A stretch of 14,977 bases of DNA from an uncultured bacterium (GCA_905214155.1 CAJMLC010000029.1:1-14977); one strand, 5' to 3'. Positions 7,422 through 14,120 are shown, counted from the first letter of the stretch. The notes: generated by a model from the letters alone, not told the origin. Numbers and translations: made by a program.

Positions 7422-8120
7422 ATGGCAAAAAAACCTTCTCTCGGCTATGGACTCAGCCGCGCGGCGACAATCGCGGGCTGGTGCTATCTGCCGTTTTACC
7501 TGTTTCTGCTGAGTTATCTGATTCAATATGTCGCGGCGCTGCTCGGCCTGCACCCGAGCATGCTGACGGTCAACCTGATCTATTTCGCGGTCAATCTGGC
7601 CGTGGTGCTCATCATCTTCCACGATTTCCTGCGGCAGCGGTTCTTCGGGCCGGGCTTCTGGAATTTCGTGCAGGCCATCATCCTCGGCTTCGTGCTCTAC
7701 TACGCCGCAACGTGGGCCGTGCGCTTCGCACTGGACAAGCTCGTGCCGGGCTACACGATCTATAATAATGAGACGGTGGGCGAGCTTGTCCTGGCCGACC
7801 GACGGGCCATGTCGTTTGTGACGATCATTCTGGCCCCGATCATCGAGGAGACGCTCGTCCGCGGGCTGGTCTTCGGCTCGCTGCACCGCACGTCGCGGTG
7901 GCTGGCGTACATTGTCTCCTGTTTCCTGTTCGTTTTCATGCACAACTGGCAGTATTTCGCGCTGTATCCGGCGGGATCGGTGCTGCTGAGCTGTGTGCCG
8001 TATATTCCCGCCGCCGTGGCGCTGGGATGGGTGTATGAAAAATCGTCCACGATCTGGGCGCCCATCACGCTGCATGCGCTGATCAACGCGATGTCGGTCG
8101 GGGTCCTGACGCTTTCCTGA
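7422..8120 (+). CDS. CPBP-family intramembrane metalloprotease
   Basis: This 232-residue polytopic membrane protein belongs to the CPBP (CAAX protease and bacteriocin-processing, Abi) family. The three motifs are complete: EETLVR (Glu142, Glu143, Arg147), FVFMH (Phe170, His174) and HALIN (His218, Asn222), the predicted metal-dependent active site within the membrane. Hydrophobic segments lie at about 17-41, 48-66, 83-104, 130-141, 160-174 and 185-203. The ATG has AAGGAGCG upstream and lies 11 bases after mutS. mutL begins 14 bases after the stop, and its binding site overlaps this stop codon, so co-expression is very likely. The substrate is unknown: family members include prenyl-protein proteases, bacteriocin maturation or immunity proteins and many uncharacterised proteins. 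Nothing nearby encodes a bacteriocin. Confidence 0.88.
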   Translation: MAKKPSLGYGLSRAATIAGWCYLPFYLFLLSYLIQYVAALLGLHPSMLTVNLIYFAVNLAVVLIIFHDFLRQRFFGPGFWNFVQAIILGFVLYYAATWAVRFALDKLVPGYTIYNNETVGELVLADRRAMSFVTIILAPIIEETLVRGLVFGSLHRTSRWLAYIVSCFLFVFMHNWQYFALYPAGSVLLSCVPYIPAAVALGWVYEKSSTIWAPITLHALINAMSVGVLTLS

Positions 8121-8134
8121 AAGGAGGACGCGCA

Positions 8135-10090
8135 ATGCCGCATATTGTTCAGCTGGATCGGCACGTGGCCGATCTGATCGCCGCGGGCGAGGTCGTCGAG
8201 CGGCCCGCGTCCGCCGTGAAGGAGCTGGTGGAAAACGCTGTGGACGCCGGGGCGACGCAGATCACCGTCGAGGTGCAAAACGGCGGGATGACGTTCCTGC
8301 GCGTGACCGACAACGGCTGCGGCATCGCGCCGGAGGACGCGCCGACCGCGTTTTTGCGCCACGCGACCAGCAAGATCAGGACCAAAGAGGATCTCGCGGC
8401 CATCGGGACGCTCGGCTTCCGGGGCGAGGCCCTCGCGGCCATCTCGTCCGTCAGCCGGATCGACCTGCTGACGAAAACGGCGGAGTGCGACGGCGTGAGC
8501 CTGCATCTCGAGGGCGGCGTCGTCACGTCGCAGCAGCCCGCGGGCTGCCCGCAGGGCACGACCATTCTCGTGCGCGACCTCTTTTTCAACACGCCCGCGC
8601 GGATGAAATTCATGAAATCCGACTCTGCCGAGTCCTCGGCCATCGCGGCCGTGGTGCAGCAGCAGGCGCTGGCGCACCCGGAAATTTCGTTCCGCCTCAT
8701 CCGCGACGGCGAGACGCAGATGCAGACCAGCGGCGACGGCGAACGTCTCGTCGCGATCTACACGGTCTTTGGCCGGGAGCTAGCGAAGAACATGCTGGCC
8801 GTGAACGGCACGTGGGAGAAGTTCCACGTCACGGGCTACATCACAAAACCGACCGCCACGCGCGGCAACCGCGCGCTGCAGTATTTCTTCCTGAACGGGC
8901 GCTTCATCCGCTCGCGGCTGCTGTCCGCGGCGCTGGAGGAGGCGTATCGGAACCAGATGATGACCGGGCGGTTCCCGGCGTGCGTGCTGGAGCTGCAGAT
9001 GCCGCTCGAGGCCGTGGACGTGAACGTCCATCCGGCGAAGACCGAGGTCAAATTCCTGAACGAACGCGCCGTGTTCGACGCGGTACACTATGCCGCGCTC
9101 TCGACGCTTTCCAATGCGTCCGGGCGCGTCGCGATGCAGATGCCGAAGTCCCCTGCCCTGGATGCACAGCCCGCCGCGCCGCAGCAGGCGGTGAAACCGA
9201 TGGAGCGGCCTGTGGCAAGACCGGCGGTGAACCCGAATTTCTATCAGACGATGCAGGCGGGCGAATACCGGCGGCAGGCCGGGGCGCAGCCGCGCACCGT
9301 GCTGGCCTCACAGGTGCAGTATCCGGTGCGGACGCCAAAGCCGGTCGAACCGGCGATGCCTCCCGTTGAGAAAGCCCCCTCCCCCATCGCGCCGCCGCAG
9401 CCGGAGCCGGTCGTCGCACCGGTCAAGCCCGCCGCAAAGGCCGAACCGGAACCGGCGGCCATCCCAAAAGAACCTGCGCCCGCTCCGGCGGAGCCGGAGC
9501 AGCTGGCGCTCGACCTGCCGGAGCAGACGTTCCGCCTGATCGGCGAAGCGTTCGACAGCTATCTGATCGCAGAGCAGGGCGAGAGCGTCCTGTTCATCGA
9601 CAAGCACGCCGCGCACGAACGCATCCTCTTTGAAAAGCTCAAGGCGGAGGATCACCCGATCGTCTCACAGGAGCTGATGGCTCCCGTCTCGGCGGAGCTG
9701 ACGCGCGAAGAGGCGGCAACTGTGCTGGAAAACACGGAGATCCTGGGCAAATGCGGCTTTGAGGTCGCCGATTTCGGCGACGGGGACGTGCTCATCCGCC
9801 AGATCCCGTGCGACGTGGACGAGAAGGACGCTGTGTCGCTATTGCAGGAGCTGGCTGCCGATTTACTCGCCGGAAAGACCCTCGCGCCGGAGACGCTGCG
9901 GGACAATCTGCTGCACACCATCGCGTGCAAGGCGGCCATCAAGGCCGGATGGCACACCGAGGGTGCGGAGGCCGCGCACCTCGTGGGCGAGATCCTGTCC
10001 CGCACGGATATCAAATATTGCCCGCATGGCCGCCCCGTCTGCATCGAGCTGACCAAATCCCAGCTCGAGCGCCAGTTCAAGCGGAGCTGA
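8135..10090 (+). CDS. mutL: DNA mismatch repair protein MutL (endonuclease type)
   Basis: This 651-residue protein couples mismatch recognition by MutS to strand incision. The N-terminal GHKL ATPase shows ELVENAVDAGA (Glu30, Asn34), DNGCGI (59-64) and GFRGEALA (94-101). A Pro/Ala-rich linker runs from about 345 to 455. The C-terminal domain carries the endonuclease motif DKHAAHERILFE (489-500, a DQHAxxExxxxE variant with Lys for Gln), ACKAAIKAG (597-605) and CPHGRP (629-634). MutL of this type nicks DNA itself, consistent with a lineage lacking MutH. QLALDL (456-461), just before the C-terminal domain, resembles a hexapeptide beta-clamp-binding motif. AAAGGAGG precedes the ATG and overlaps the stop of the protease gene. 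No clear terminator follows, so read-through to miaA is possible. Confidence 0.97.
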   Translation: MPHIVQLDRHVADLIAAGEVVERPASAVKELVENAVDAGATQITVEVQNGGMTFLRVTDNGCGIAPEDAPTAFLRHATSKIRTKEDLAAIGTLGFRGEALAAISSVSRIDLLTKTAECDGVSLHLEGGVVTSQQPAGCPQGTTILVRDLFFNTPARMKFMKSDSAESSAIAAVVQQQALAHPEISFRLIRDGETQMQTSGDGERLVAIYTVFGRELAKNMLAVNGTWEKFHVTGYITKPTATRGNRALQYFFLNGRFIRSRLLSAALEEAYRNQMMTGRFPACVLELQMPLEAVDVNVHPAKTEVKFLNERAVFDAVHYAALSTLSNASGRVAMQMPKSPALDAQPAAPQQAVKPMERPVARPAVNPNFYQTMQAGEYRRQAGAQPRTVLASQVQYPVRTPKPVEPAMPPVEKAPSPIAPPQPEPVVAPVKPAAKAEPEPAAIPKEPAPAPAEPEQLALDLPEQTFRLIGEAFDSYLIAEQGESVLFIDKHAAHERILFEKLKAEDHPIVSQELMAPVSAELTREEAATVLENTEILGKCGFEVADFGDGDVLIRQIPCDVDEKDAVSLLQELAADLLAGKTLAPETLRDNLLHTIACKAAIKAGWHTEGAEAAHLVGEILSRTDIKYCPHGRPVCIELTKSQLERQFKRS

Positions 10091-10263
10091 ATCATTGCAC
10101 CGCAGCCGCCTGACCGCCATCATCAAGATAGCGTGCGGCGCGTAGTCGGATGACGTGAGGTGACCAGGGGCGGGTAAATGCACCGGGCGAATGAGCTGTT
10201 ACATGATGGCGGCACGGGGCGCACTTTCGGTTTCGGGGCTTCTCTTTCCTTTTCTTCACCGGG

Positions 10264-10324
10264 CGCGGCGGTTCTTTTCTTTCTCAAAGAAGAGAAAGAA
10301 AAGAATGGGGGCGCAAAAAAGCGG
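10264..10324 (-). repeat. Dispersed hairpin repeat, copy 1
   Basis: This 61-base unit matches 14916-14975 in reverse complement with only about three differences. Its core is a perfect 14-bp inverted repeat, TTCTTTTCTTTCTC (10272-10285) and GAGAAAGAAAAGAA (10292-10305), with a 6-base loop. One arm is all pyrimidine and the other all purine. The core is flanked by GCGGCGG and by TGGGGGCGCAAA. It lies 50 bases upstream of the miaA start. The orientation given is arbitrary, set so that copy 2 is plus. Confidence 0.85.
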
Positions 10325-10335
10325 GCATTGCCCGC
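10315..10335 (-). terminator. Terminator-like stem pointing against the operon
   Basis: GCGGGC (10321-10326) and GCCCGC (10330-10335) form a 6-bp stem with a 3-base loop. On the minus strand it is followed directly by six T residues (10320-10315). As an intrinsic terminator it would act only on minus-strand transcripts, yet both neighbouring genes are on the plus strand. It may be part of the adjoining repeat or block antisense transcription. Confidence 0.45.
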
Positions 10336-10373
10336 CCGATCACAAGAATATTCCAAAACAGGAGGCACAGGAG

Positions 10374-11315
10374 ATGGACAAGCTCATCTGCGTGGTCGGG
10401 CCGACGGCGTCGGGCAAGACGGCGCTGGCGGTGCGGCTGGCGAAGGCACTGGACGGCGAGGTCGTCTCCTGTGACTCGATGCAGATTTACCGCCGGATGG
10501 ACATCGGCACGGCCAAGCCGACGGCGGAGGAGATGGACGGCGTGCCGCACCATCTCATCGACATTGCAGACCCGGCAGAGGAATTTTCCGTCGGGAAATA
10601 TGTCGAGCTGGCGGATGCGGCGGTGCAGGACATCCTCGCGCGCGGCAAGGTCTGCGTGATCGCGGGCGGGACGGGATTGTATGTCGACAGCCTGATCGCC
10701 GGGCGCACGTTCGCGCCCGTACCGTCAACCGGCAAACGCGCAGTCTTAGAGGCGCGGATGCGCGCCGAGGGCGGCGAAGCGCTGCTGCGGGAATTGCAGG
10801 CGGTCGACCCGGAGGCCGCGGCGCGGCTGCATCCGGCGGATGAGAAGCGCATCATCCGGGCGCTCGAGGTCTGGCAGGAGACGGGCCGCACGATCACGGA
10901 GCACAACCGCGAGACGCAGGAGATCCCGCCGCGCTACGCACCGGTGTGGATCGGGCTGGATTTCACAGATCGGGCCGATCTCTACGCGCGCATCGACCGG
11001 CGCGTGGAGCAGATGCTGGAACAGGGACTTCTGGATGAGATCCGGGCGCTGCTGGCCTCCGGCGTGCCGGAGACGGCGACGAGCCTGCAGGCGATCGGAT
11101 ACAAAGAATTTTTCGCGTATCTGCGCGGCGAGGCCACGCTGGAGGAAGCGACGGCGCTCTGCCAGCAGCGCTCGCGCAACTATGCCAAGCGGCAGCTGAC
11201 GTGGTTCCGCCGGAATCCGGCGATGCACTGGATCTTCCAGCCCGCGCAGCCGGACGCGGAGGCGGTTTTTGCGGCAGCACGGCGGGAAATCCCCTTTTTC
11301 GCGGAAGAAATATGA
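10374..11315 (+). CDS. miaA: tRNA dimethylallyltransferase MiaA
   Basis: This 313-residue enzyme transfers a dimethylallyl group to N6 of A37 in tRNAs reading U-starting codons, giving i6A37, the substrate of MiaB. Motifs are the P-loop GPTASGKT (9-16), CDSMQIYRRMDIGTAKP (33-49, with Asp34), HHLIDIADP, and the C-terminal ATSLQAIGYKEF and RNYAKRQLTWFRR segments. The length is typical. The frame is open 61 codons further upstream, but that part only translates the dispersed hairpin repeat. The ATG at 10374 has AGGAGG (10360-10365) eight bases upstream and gives the expected N-terminus. hfq follows after 44 bases, an order shared with E. coli mutL-miaA-hfq. Confidence 0.96.
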   Translation: MDKLICVVGPTASGKTALAVRLAKALDGEVVSCDSMQIYRRMDIGTAKPTAEEMDGVPHHLIDIADPAEEFSVGKYVELADAAVQDILARGKVCVIAGGTGLYVDSLIAGRTFAPVPSTGKRAVLEARMRAEGGEALLRELQAVDPEAAARLHPADEKRIIRALEVWQETGRTITEHNRETQEIPPRYAPVWIGLDFTDRADLYARIDRRVEQMLEQGLLDEIRALLASGVPETATSLQAIGYKEFFAYLRGEATLEEATALCQQRSRNYAKRQLTWFRRNPAMHWIFQPAQPDAEAVFAAARREIPFFAEEI

Positions 11316-11323
11316 TAGAGTGT

Positions 11324-11360
11324 TGGGTATCACCGATATATAAAAAGGAGTCGATACCCA
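11324..11360 (+). promoter_or_regulatory. Inverted repeat enclosing the hfq ribosome binding site
   Basis: TGGGTATC (11324-11331) and GATACCCA (11353-11360) form a perfect 8-bp inverted repeat. The last base of the right arm is the A of the hfq ATG. The 21-base loop holds the A-rich ribosome binding site AAAAAGGAG (11342-11350). Such a fold would put the start codon at a stem edge and expose a purine-rich loop of the kind Hfq can bind. Autoregulation is inference; the repeat itself is directly visible. Confidence 0.5.
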
Positions 11361-11584
11361 TGCAAAAAATCGAAAGCTATCAGGATCAGTTTTTGAATCA
11401 GGCCCGGCGCGAGCGCACGCCGCTGACCGTGTTCTTGATGAACGGGTTTCAGATGCGCGGCATCGTGACGGGGTTTGATCCATTCGTGATCCTGCTGCAG
11501 TCCGACGGGAAGCAGCAGATGATCTACAAGCACGCCGTCTCGACGATGACGCCGACGACGCCCGTGCGCATGACGCAGGAGTGA
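11360..11584 (+). CDS. hfq: RNA chaperone Hfq
   Basis: This 74-residue Sm-like protein forms hexameric rings that bind RNA and, in many bacteria, aid pairing of small RNAs with mRNAs. The Sm1 region runs TVFLMNGFQMRGIVTGFDPF (23-42), and Sm2 is YKHAVST (56-62), carrying the Lys57-His58 pair of the uridine-binding pore. It lacks the long disordered C-terminal tail of proteobacterial Hfq, as is usual in Gram-positives. The ATG at 11360 follows AAAGGAG by nine bases. The frame extends upstream into miaA, but that part lacks any Hfq similarity. It lies between miaA and the HlyD-like gene, 37 bases before the latter, with inverted repeats at both boundaries. Confidence 0.96.
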   Translation: MQKIESYQDQFLNQARRERTPLTVFLMNGFQMRGIVTGFDPFVILLQSDGKQQMIYKHAVSTMTPTTPVRMTQE

Positions 11585-11590
11585 GCCGCG

Positions 11591-11620
11591 GAGGCTCCTC
11601 CCGCGCCGGAGAGGAGCCTC
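11591..11620 (+). promoter_or_regulatory. Hairpin sequestering the ribosome binding site of the HlyD-like gene
   Basis: GAGGCTCCTC (11591-11600) and GAGGAGCCTC (11611-11620) are a perfect 10-bp inverted repeat with a 10-base loop. The right arm contains GAGGAG (11611-11616), the ribosome binding site for the ATG at 11622. The left arm begins six bases after the hfq stop codon, so a ribosome finishing hfq would melt it. This looks like a device for translational coupling. There is no T run, so it is not a terminator. Confidence 0.6.
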
Positions 11621-11621
11621 T

Positions 11622-12851
11622 ATGAAACAGGGCAAGCACTATCTTTCCATCGTGATCTGGATCTTTCTGGCGGCCATCGTGGCGTATTTCGGCTATAATC
11701 TGGCGACGAGCCTCTATACGCCGCTGACGACCACGACCGCCGTGGAATATGAGGCCGGGGCGGGATATTACGCCACCGGCTTTGTGGTGCGCGACGAGAG
11801 CGTCATCCGCTCAAGCTACGCCATCAGCGTGCTCACGGTGTCCGAGGGGCAGCGCGTGGCCGCGGGCGGCCAGGTGGCGACCGGGTATCTCACCGGCGAC
11901 GCGCAGGCACGGCAGAGCCGCATCCAGGAGCTGACCGACCAGCTCGCGCAGCTCCGCTATGCCTGGCAGTATTCGTCGAGCGTCTACGATCAGGCCCAGC
12001 TCGACAAGCAGATCTCGGACAGCCTGATCTCGCTGAATAAGTACATCTGCCGCCGGGACATGAACTCGGCGGGCGACCTTGTCTCCGAGCTGAAGGGCAT
12101 GGTGCTGCGGCGGAGCAGCAGCGACGGCGACAGCGCGGCGCTCGCGGAGCAGATCGACGCGGCGGAGCGCGAGCTGGAGACGCTGCAGGAGCAGTCCGCC
12201 AGCGACACGAAGGCCGTGACCGTCTCCGCACCGGGGTATTTCTCCGGGACGGTGGACGGCTATGAATCCGTGCTGACGGTGGACGCGCTCGAGACGATGA
12301 GTACGCAGGACTATCAGACCATCGCGCCGGAGGACGTGGACGAGGCGGCCATCGGCAAGCTGATCCACGGGGACACCTGGTACTATGTGACGCTGGTGCC
12401 GGCGGCTGACGCAAAGGACGTCGAGGCCGGGAACCATGTGCAGGTGACGTTCGCGCGCGATTTCTATGTGCCAATCACGATGACGGTCCACCGCATCGGC
12501 GGCAACGAGGCGGGATACCGGCTGCTGGTGCTGGAGAGCGAGAACTACATGCAGAACGTGACGATGCTGCGGCAGCAGTCGGCAGACGTGGTATTCGCGT
12601 CCTACACGGGTATCCGCGTGCCGAAGGACGCCGTGCGTGTGAACGAAAACGGGAAGACGGGCGTCTACATCCTCGAGGGGGCCGTCGCCCGGTGGAAGCC
12701 GATCGACATTCTGCATGACAACGGCGAGAGCTATGTGGCGGCACTGGACAAGTCTTCAACGAACAACCTCTGGCCCGGCGACGAGATCATCGTCGGGGCG
12801 AGGGATCTATATGATGGAAAGGTAGTCAGTGGATATGGAACAGAACAATGA
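11622..12851 (+). CDS. HlyD-like membrane-anchored adaptor protein, function unknown
   Basis: This 409-residue protein has a short positive N-terminus, one membrane segment (about 8-29, rich in Ile, Ala and Phe), and a long outside domain. The order resembles HlyD/MacA-type adaptors: a lipoyl-like half around 45-90, a helical region likely forming coiled coil (about 95-200), the second half beginning TVSAPGYFSGTVDGYES, then a beta-barrel and a C-terminal segment with VPKDAVRVNENGKTGVYI and LWPGDEIIVGARDL. Adaptors usually bridge a transporter to the envelope, but no transporter gene is adjacent. It sits between hfq and yggS, and its end overlaps the yggS start by 23 bases, so it probably belongs to the division-gene transcript. 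A role in envelope or septum biology is inferred from context only. Confidence 0.7.
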   Translation: MKQGKHYLSIVIWIFLAAIVAYFGYNLATSLYTPLTTTTAVEYEAGAGYYATGFVVRDESVIRSSYAISVLTVSEGQRVAAGGQVATGYLTGDAQARQSRIQELTDQLAQLRYAWQYSSSVYDQAQLDKQISDSLISLNKYICRRDMNSAGDLVSELKGMVLRRSSSDGDSAALAEQIDAAERELETLQEQSASDTKAVTVSAPGYFSGTVDGYESVLTVDALETMSTQDYQTIAPEDVDEAAIGKLIHGDTWYYVTLVPAADAKDVEAGNHVQVTFARDFYVPITMTVHRIGGNEAGYRLLVLESENYMQNVTMLRQQSADVVFASYTGIRVPKDAVRVNENGKTGVYILEGAVARWKPIDILHDNGESYVAALDKSSTNNLWPGDEIIVGARDLYDGKVVSGYGTEQ

Positions 12852-13545
12852 GATCCGCGCAAATGTCGCGGCGATCCGGGAGAAGATGGCAGAGGCGGCG
12901 CGGAGCTGCGGCCGCGACCCGAAGGAGATCAAGCTCTGCGCGGCAACGAAGATGAACGACGCGGCGCGCGTGAAGGAAGCAGTCGCCGCCGGTGTGGACT
13001 GCTGCGGCGAAAACCGCGTGCAGGAGCTGCTGGAAAAGCAGCCGCAGGGCGCCTACGAGGGTGCGCCGGTGCATTTCATCGGCCATTTGCAGACAAACAA
13101 GGTCAAGCAGGTGGTCGGCAGGGTCGACCTGATCGAGTCGGTCGACCGGACGGAGCTGCTGGAGTGTGTGGAAAAGCAGGCGGCGAAGCTGGGCCTCGTG
13201 CAGGACATCCTGCTGGAGGTCAATATCGGTGCGGAGGAAAGCAAATCCGGCTTTACACCCGAGGAAACCATGCAGACAGCGGCAAAAATGGCAGAATATC
13301 CCCACTGCCATCTCAAAGGACTGATGGCCATCCCGCCGGTGAGCGAACACGAAGGAGATAATTGCAGATATTTTGCCGAAATGCGCAATCTTTTTGTTGA
13401 CATAAGTGCAAAAAAATACGATAATGTGTCCATGGAATGTCTATCGATGGGGATGAGCGGCGATTACCCCGACGCCATCCGCGAGGGCGCCACGATGATC
13501 CGCGTGGGAACAGCGATCTTCGGCGCGAGACACTACAACAAATAA
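12829..13545 (+). CDS. yggS: YggS-family PLP homeostasis protein
   Basis: This 238-residue protein has the alanine-racemase-like barrel that binds pyridoxal phosphate without known enzymatic turnover; family members (YggS, PLPBP, YlmE) influence vitamin B6 and amino-acid balance. The PLP lysine is Lys41 in CAATKMNDA. Further signatures are CGENRVQELLEK, HFIGHLQTNKVK and SMGMSGDYPDAIREG, followed by IRVGTAIFGAR. Two starts are possible: GTG at 12829, six bases after GGAAAGG, and ATG at 12835, which has poorer spacing. Both overlap the end of the HlyD-like gene. Association with sepF and divIVA is common in Gram-positives. Codons around 13370-13440 are unusually AT-rich because a promoter is embedded there. 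Confidence 0.92.
   Translation: MDMEQNNEIRANVAAIREKMAEAARSCGRDPKEIKLCAATKMNDAARVKEAVAAGVDCCGENRVQELLEKQPQGAYEGAPVHFIGHLQTNKVKQVVGRVDLIESVDRTELLECVEKQAAKLGLVQDILLEVNIGAEESKSGFTPEETMQTAAKMAEYPHCHLKGLMAIPPVSEHEGDNCRYFAEMRNLFVDISAKKYDNVSMECLSMGMSGDYPDAIREGATMIRVGTAIFGARHYNK
13397..13425 (+). promoter_or_regulatory. Near-consensus sigma-A promoter inside yggS, toward sepF-divIVA
   Basis: A perfect -35 box TTGACA (13397-13402), a 17-base AT-rich spacer and GATAAT (13420-13425, five of six matches) lie within the yggS reading frame. Transcription would start near 13432, leaving a leader of about 150 bases before sepF. The local base composition departs sharply from the GC-rich surroundings. It is the strongest promoter-like sequence I saw in the window. 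Confidence 0.7.
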
Positions 13546-13582
13546 CACCGAATAAAACGACACATATCGGAGGAATAGTACA

Positions 13583-14092
13583 ATGGGATTTATGGATGAC
13601 CTGAAGAAGCTGGCAAAGCCCTACGCCGAGGACGACGACGATTTCGATGAATTCGACGACGACGTCCGCCCCAGCCGTGCGAGCCGCGGCTCGACCGCCC
13701 CGGCGCCGAAAGCCTCGCTGGATGATCTGGGTCTGGATGACAATAGTTCGAGCGCCTCGTTCGGCTCAGGCCGCCGCGTGCCCGGCGGGAACAAGGTCGT
13801 GAACATCCACACCACGGCGCAGATGCAGGTGGTGCTGGTGAAGCCGGACCGGTTTGACAACGTATCCGACATCGCGGAGCATCTGCGCAGCAAGCATGCG
13901 GTTGTTCTAAATCTCGAGGCGACGAATAAGGATGTAGCGCGGCGGCTCGTCGACTTCCTGTCCGGCTGCGCCTACGCGCTGGACGGCAAGATCAAGAAGA
14001 TCGCCATCAGCACCTACATCATCACGCCGTACAACGTAGACATCGTGGGCGACCTCATCGACGAGCTGGAAAACAACGGACTCTATCTGTAA
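13583..14092 (+). CDS. sepF: Cell division protein SepF
   Basis: This 169-residue protein is a membrane tether and bundling factor for FtsZ at the division septum. The N-terminus MGFMDDLKKLAKPYAEDDDD is the typical short amphipathic membrane-binding helix, followed by a very acidic, low-complexity linker (about 16-70). The SepF domain runs from about 72 to the end, with KVVNIHTTAQMQVVLVKPDR, HAVVLNLEATNKDVARRLVD and FLSGCAYALDGKIKKI. The length is slightly above the Bacillus protein, mostly from the linker. The ATG has CGGAGGAA upstream. The gene lies 37 bases after yggS and 28 before divIVA, and probably also uses the promoter inside yggS. Confidence 0.95.
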   Translation: MGFMDDLKKLAKPYAEDDDDFDEFDDDVRPSRASRGSTAPAPKASLDDLGLDDNSSSASFGSGRRVPGGNKVVNIHTTAQMQVVLVKPDRFDNVSDIAEHLRSKHAVVLNLEATNKDVARRLVDFLSGCAYALDGKIKKIAISTYIITPYNVDIVGDLIDELENNGLYL

Positions 14093-14120
14093 TTCCGAAC
14101 GCCCAAGGAGGAAAACGCCT

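Larger units (their letters stand above)
10091..10373 (+). other. 283-base mutL-miaA gap with inverted repeats
   Basis: I see no convincing gene in this gap; the frames open here continue into miaA or are low-complexity translations of a repeat. A perfect 10-bp inverted repeat, CCGCCATCAT (10114-10123) and ATGATGGCGG (10203-10212), brackets about 80 bases and could form the base of an RNA structure. The right half holds one copy of the hairpin repeat and a small GC stem. No tRNA and no riboswitch that I recognise is present, and I found no good promoter for miaA. Confidence 0.5.

Noticed and set aside
5564..7423. 619-codon open frame antisense to mutS, and a 487-codon one at 3815-5278 antisense to miaB/mutS
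   Set aside because: Both are Arg/His-rich with no recognisable domain and lie wholly opposite well-identified genes. Long antisense frames are expected from GC-rich codon bias.
7761..7766. TATAAT inside the CPBP protease gene as a mutL promoter
   Set aside because: No -35-like hexamer at an acceptable distance.
7422..8120. Bacteriocin-immunity or toxin-antitoxin role for the CPBP protein
   Set aside because: No small double-glycine peptide, transporter or toxin gene is nearby; the gene sits tightly within a repair operon.
8485..9369. 294-codon frame within mutL in another frame
   Set aside because: Arg/Ala/Gly-rich shadow of mutL, with no support for translation.
10191..10373. Upstream extension of miaA adding 61 residues
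   Set aside because: The extra residues only translate the hairpin repeat. The AGGAGG site and the family N-terminus support the ATG at 10374.
11311..11316. TATGAT at the miaA stop as an hfq promoter
   Set aside because: Good -10 resemblance, but no -35 box upstream and no extended -10, so it cannot be supported.
11694..11699. TATAAT inside the HlyD-like gene
   Set aside because: No -35 box at 16-18 bases upstream and no TG extension; explained by codons for the end of the membrane segment.
13854..13859. TTGACA inside sepF as a divIVA promoter
   Set aside because: The position 17 bases downstream reads GAGCAT, which is not a -10 box.
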